Program-made: the position numbers and the translations under genes | In this document: in pieces, positions 6,013-6,351 of the stretch | Position numbering within the stretch: the first letter of the stretch is position 1 | How the letters are laid out: each line of letters begins with the position of its first letter | Assembly (NCBI GenBank): GCA_030600725.1 | Contig: JAUVLN010000133.1 | Coordinates: 1 to 6,351, forward strand | Origin: Thermoplasmatota archaeon | GTDB lineage: Archaea > Thermoplasmatota > Penumbrarchaeia > Penumbrarchaeales > Penumbrarchaeaceae | Length of the DNA stretch: 6,351 bases | Reading direction: 5' to 3' | The notes under the pieces: generated by a model | Database searches by the model: none | Seen by the model: only the letters and a program-made list of their open reading frames with translations | What the model was told of the DNA's origin: nothing

Positions 6013-6351
6013 ATGAGCGGGGGACGATTATATATCGGTGACAGCAGGGACATGTCGGTCCTTGAAGATGGTGAGATAGATCTGATCGTGACCTCACCAC
6101 CGTACTGGCAGATCAAGGATTACGGAAGATCGGATCAGATAGGATACGGGCAGTCCCTCCACGATTACCTCAAGGACCTCTATCGGGTCTGGATGGAGTG
6201 CTTCAGGGTCCTCTCCCCGGGGAGGAGGCTCTGCATCAACATCGGGGACCAGTTCGCGAGGTCCTCCGTGTACGGCCGTTACAAGGTCATCCCACTCCAC
6301 GCCGAGATCATCTCCCAGTGTGAGAATATCGGGTTCGATTCCATGGGATCC
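6013..6351 (+). CDS. Site-specific DNA methyltransferase, TSPPY type (5' part, cut by window end)
   Basis: An open plus-strand frame runs to the right edge, ending exactly on a codon boundary. It encodes the N-terminal 113 residues of an S-adenosylmethionine-dependent amino-methyltransferase of the N6/N4 MTase family (Pfam N6_N4_Mtase). The start MSGGRLYIGDSRDM is followed by DLIVTSPPYWQIKDYG; TSPPY is catalytic motif IV, here at residues 27-31 and of the form common in N4-cytosine enzymes. Next come the GYGQSLHDYLKDLYRVWMECFRVL helix and LCINIGDQFAR. With motif IV first, the AdoMet-binding motif I should lie off-window, as in beta-class enzymes. ATG 6013 is chosen because family members begin close to the RLYxGD segment; a GGAGG sits only 2 bases before it, which is short. 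ATG 5974 is in frame and would add 13 residues. No restriction endonuclease is visible, so orphan or R-M status and target are unknown. Confidence 0.9.
   Translation, partial: MSGGRLYIGDSRDMSVLEDGEIDLIVTSPPYWQIKDYGRSDQIGYGQSLHDYLKDLYRVWMECFRVLSPGRRLCINIGDQFARSSVYGRYKVIPLHAEIISQCENIGFDSMGS

Noticed and set aside
1..6351. tRNA, rRNA, CRISPR array, insertion sequence or att site
   Set aside because: No cloverleaf-like or rRNA-like segment, no regularly spaced direct repeats, and no transposase or integrase motif or terminal inverted repeats were seen on either strand by eye.

Overview
The window looks like a piece of an archaeal chromosome, most likely from the Thermoplasmatota or a relative. 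Support comes from AT-rich TATA-like boxes close upstream of start codons, frequent AGG and ATA codons, very short or absent leaders, a secreted transglutaminase/PKD-repeat protein rich in N-glycosylation sequons, and a polytopic membrane protein of an archaeal kind. GC content is mid-range. The lineage is an inference from style, not from a marker gene.

Layout, left to right. Positions 1-2795 hold one uninterrupted minus-strand gene. It has its start in the window and runs off the left edge, so it has no stop here. It encodes an exported protein with a transglutaminase-like core, a beta-sandwich domain and at least four PKD-like repeats. Positions 2796-2930 are an AT-rich promoter region. 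Positions 2931-3908 (minus) encode a complete patatin-like phospholipase with its own TATA-like box. Positions 3973-4824 (minus) carry a tight two-gene unit: a 166-aa nitroreductase, then, 6 bases after its stop, a 114-aa DUF1294 membrane protein. Divergent from the nitroreductase is a tiny plus-strand gene at 4888-5076, a 62-aa eight-cysteine DUF6485-type protein, and a 63-bp spacer with one AT-rich core separates the two starts. Its stop codon directly abuts the stop codon of a minus-strand membrane protein (5077-5913), so the two stops read TGATCA. From about 6013 to the right edge is the 5' part of a plus-strand DNA methyltransferase of the TSPPY type, cut by the window end.

The genes do not form one obvious pathway. 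The only clear operon is nitroreductase-DUF1294; the other genes appear to have separate promoters in a compact, mixed-strand arrangement. I found no tRNA, rRNA, CRISPR array, insertion sequence or recognisable complete defence system. The patatin and the methyltransferase are families that occur in defence systems, but their diagnostic partners are not in this window. The least obvious content is the very large edge-truncated secreted protein and the small cysteine-rich gene that lies antisense to a spurious upstream extension of the nitroreductase frame.
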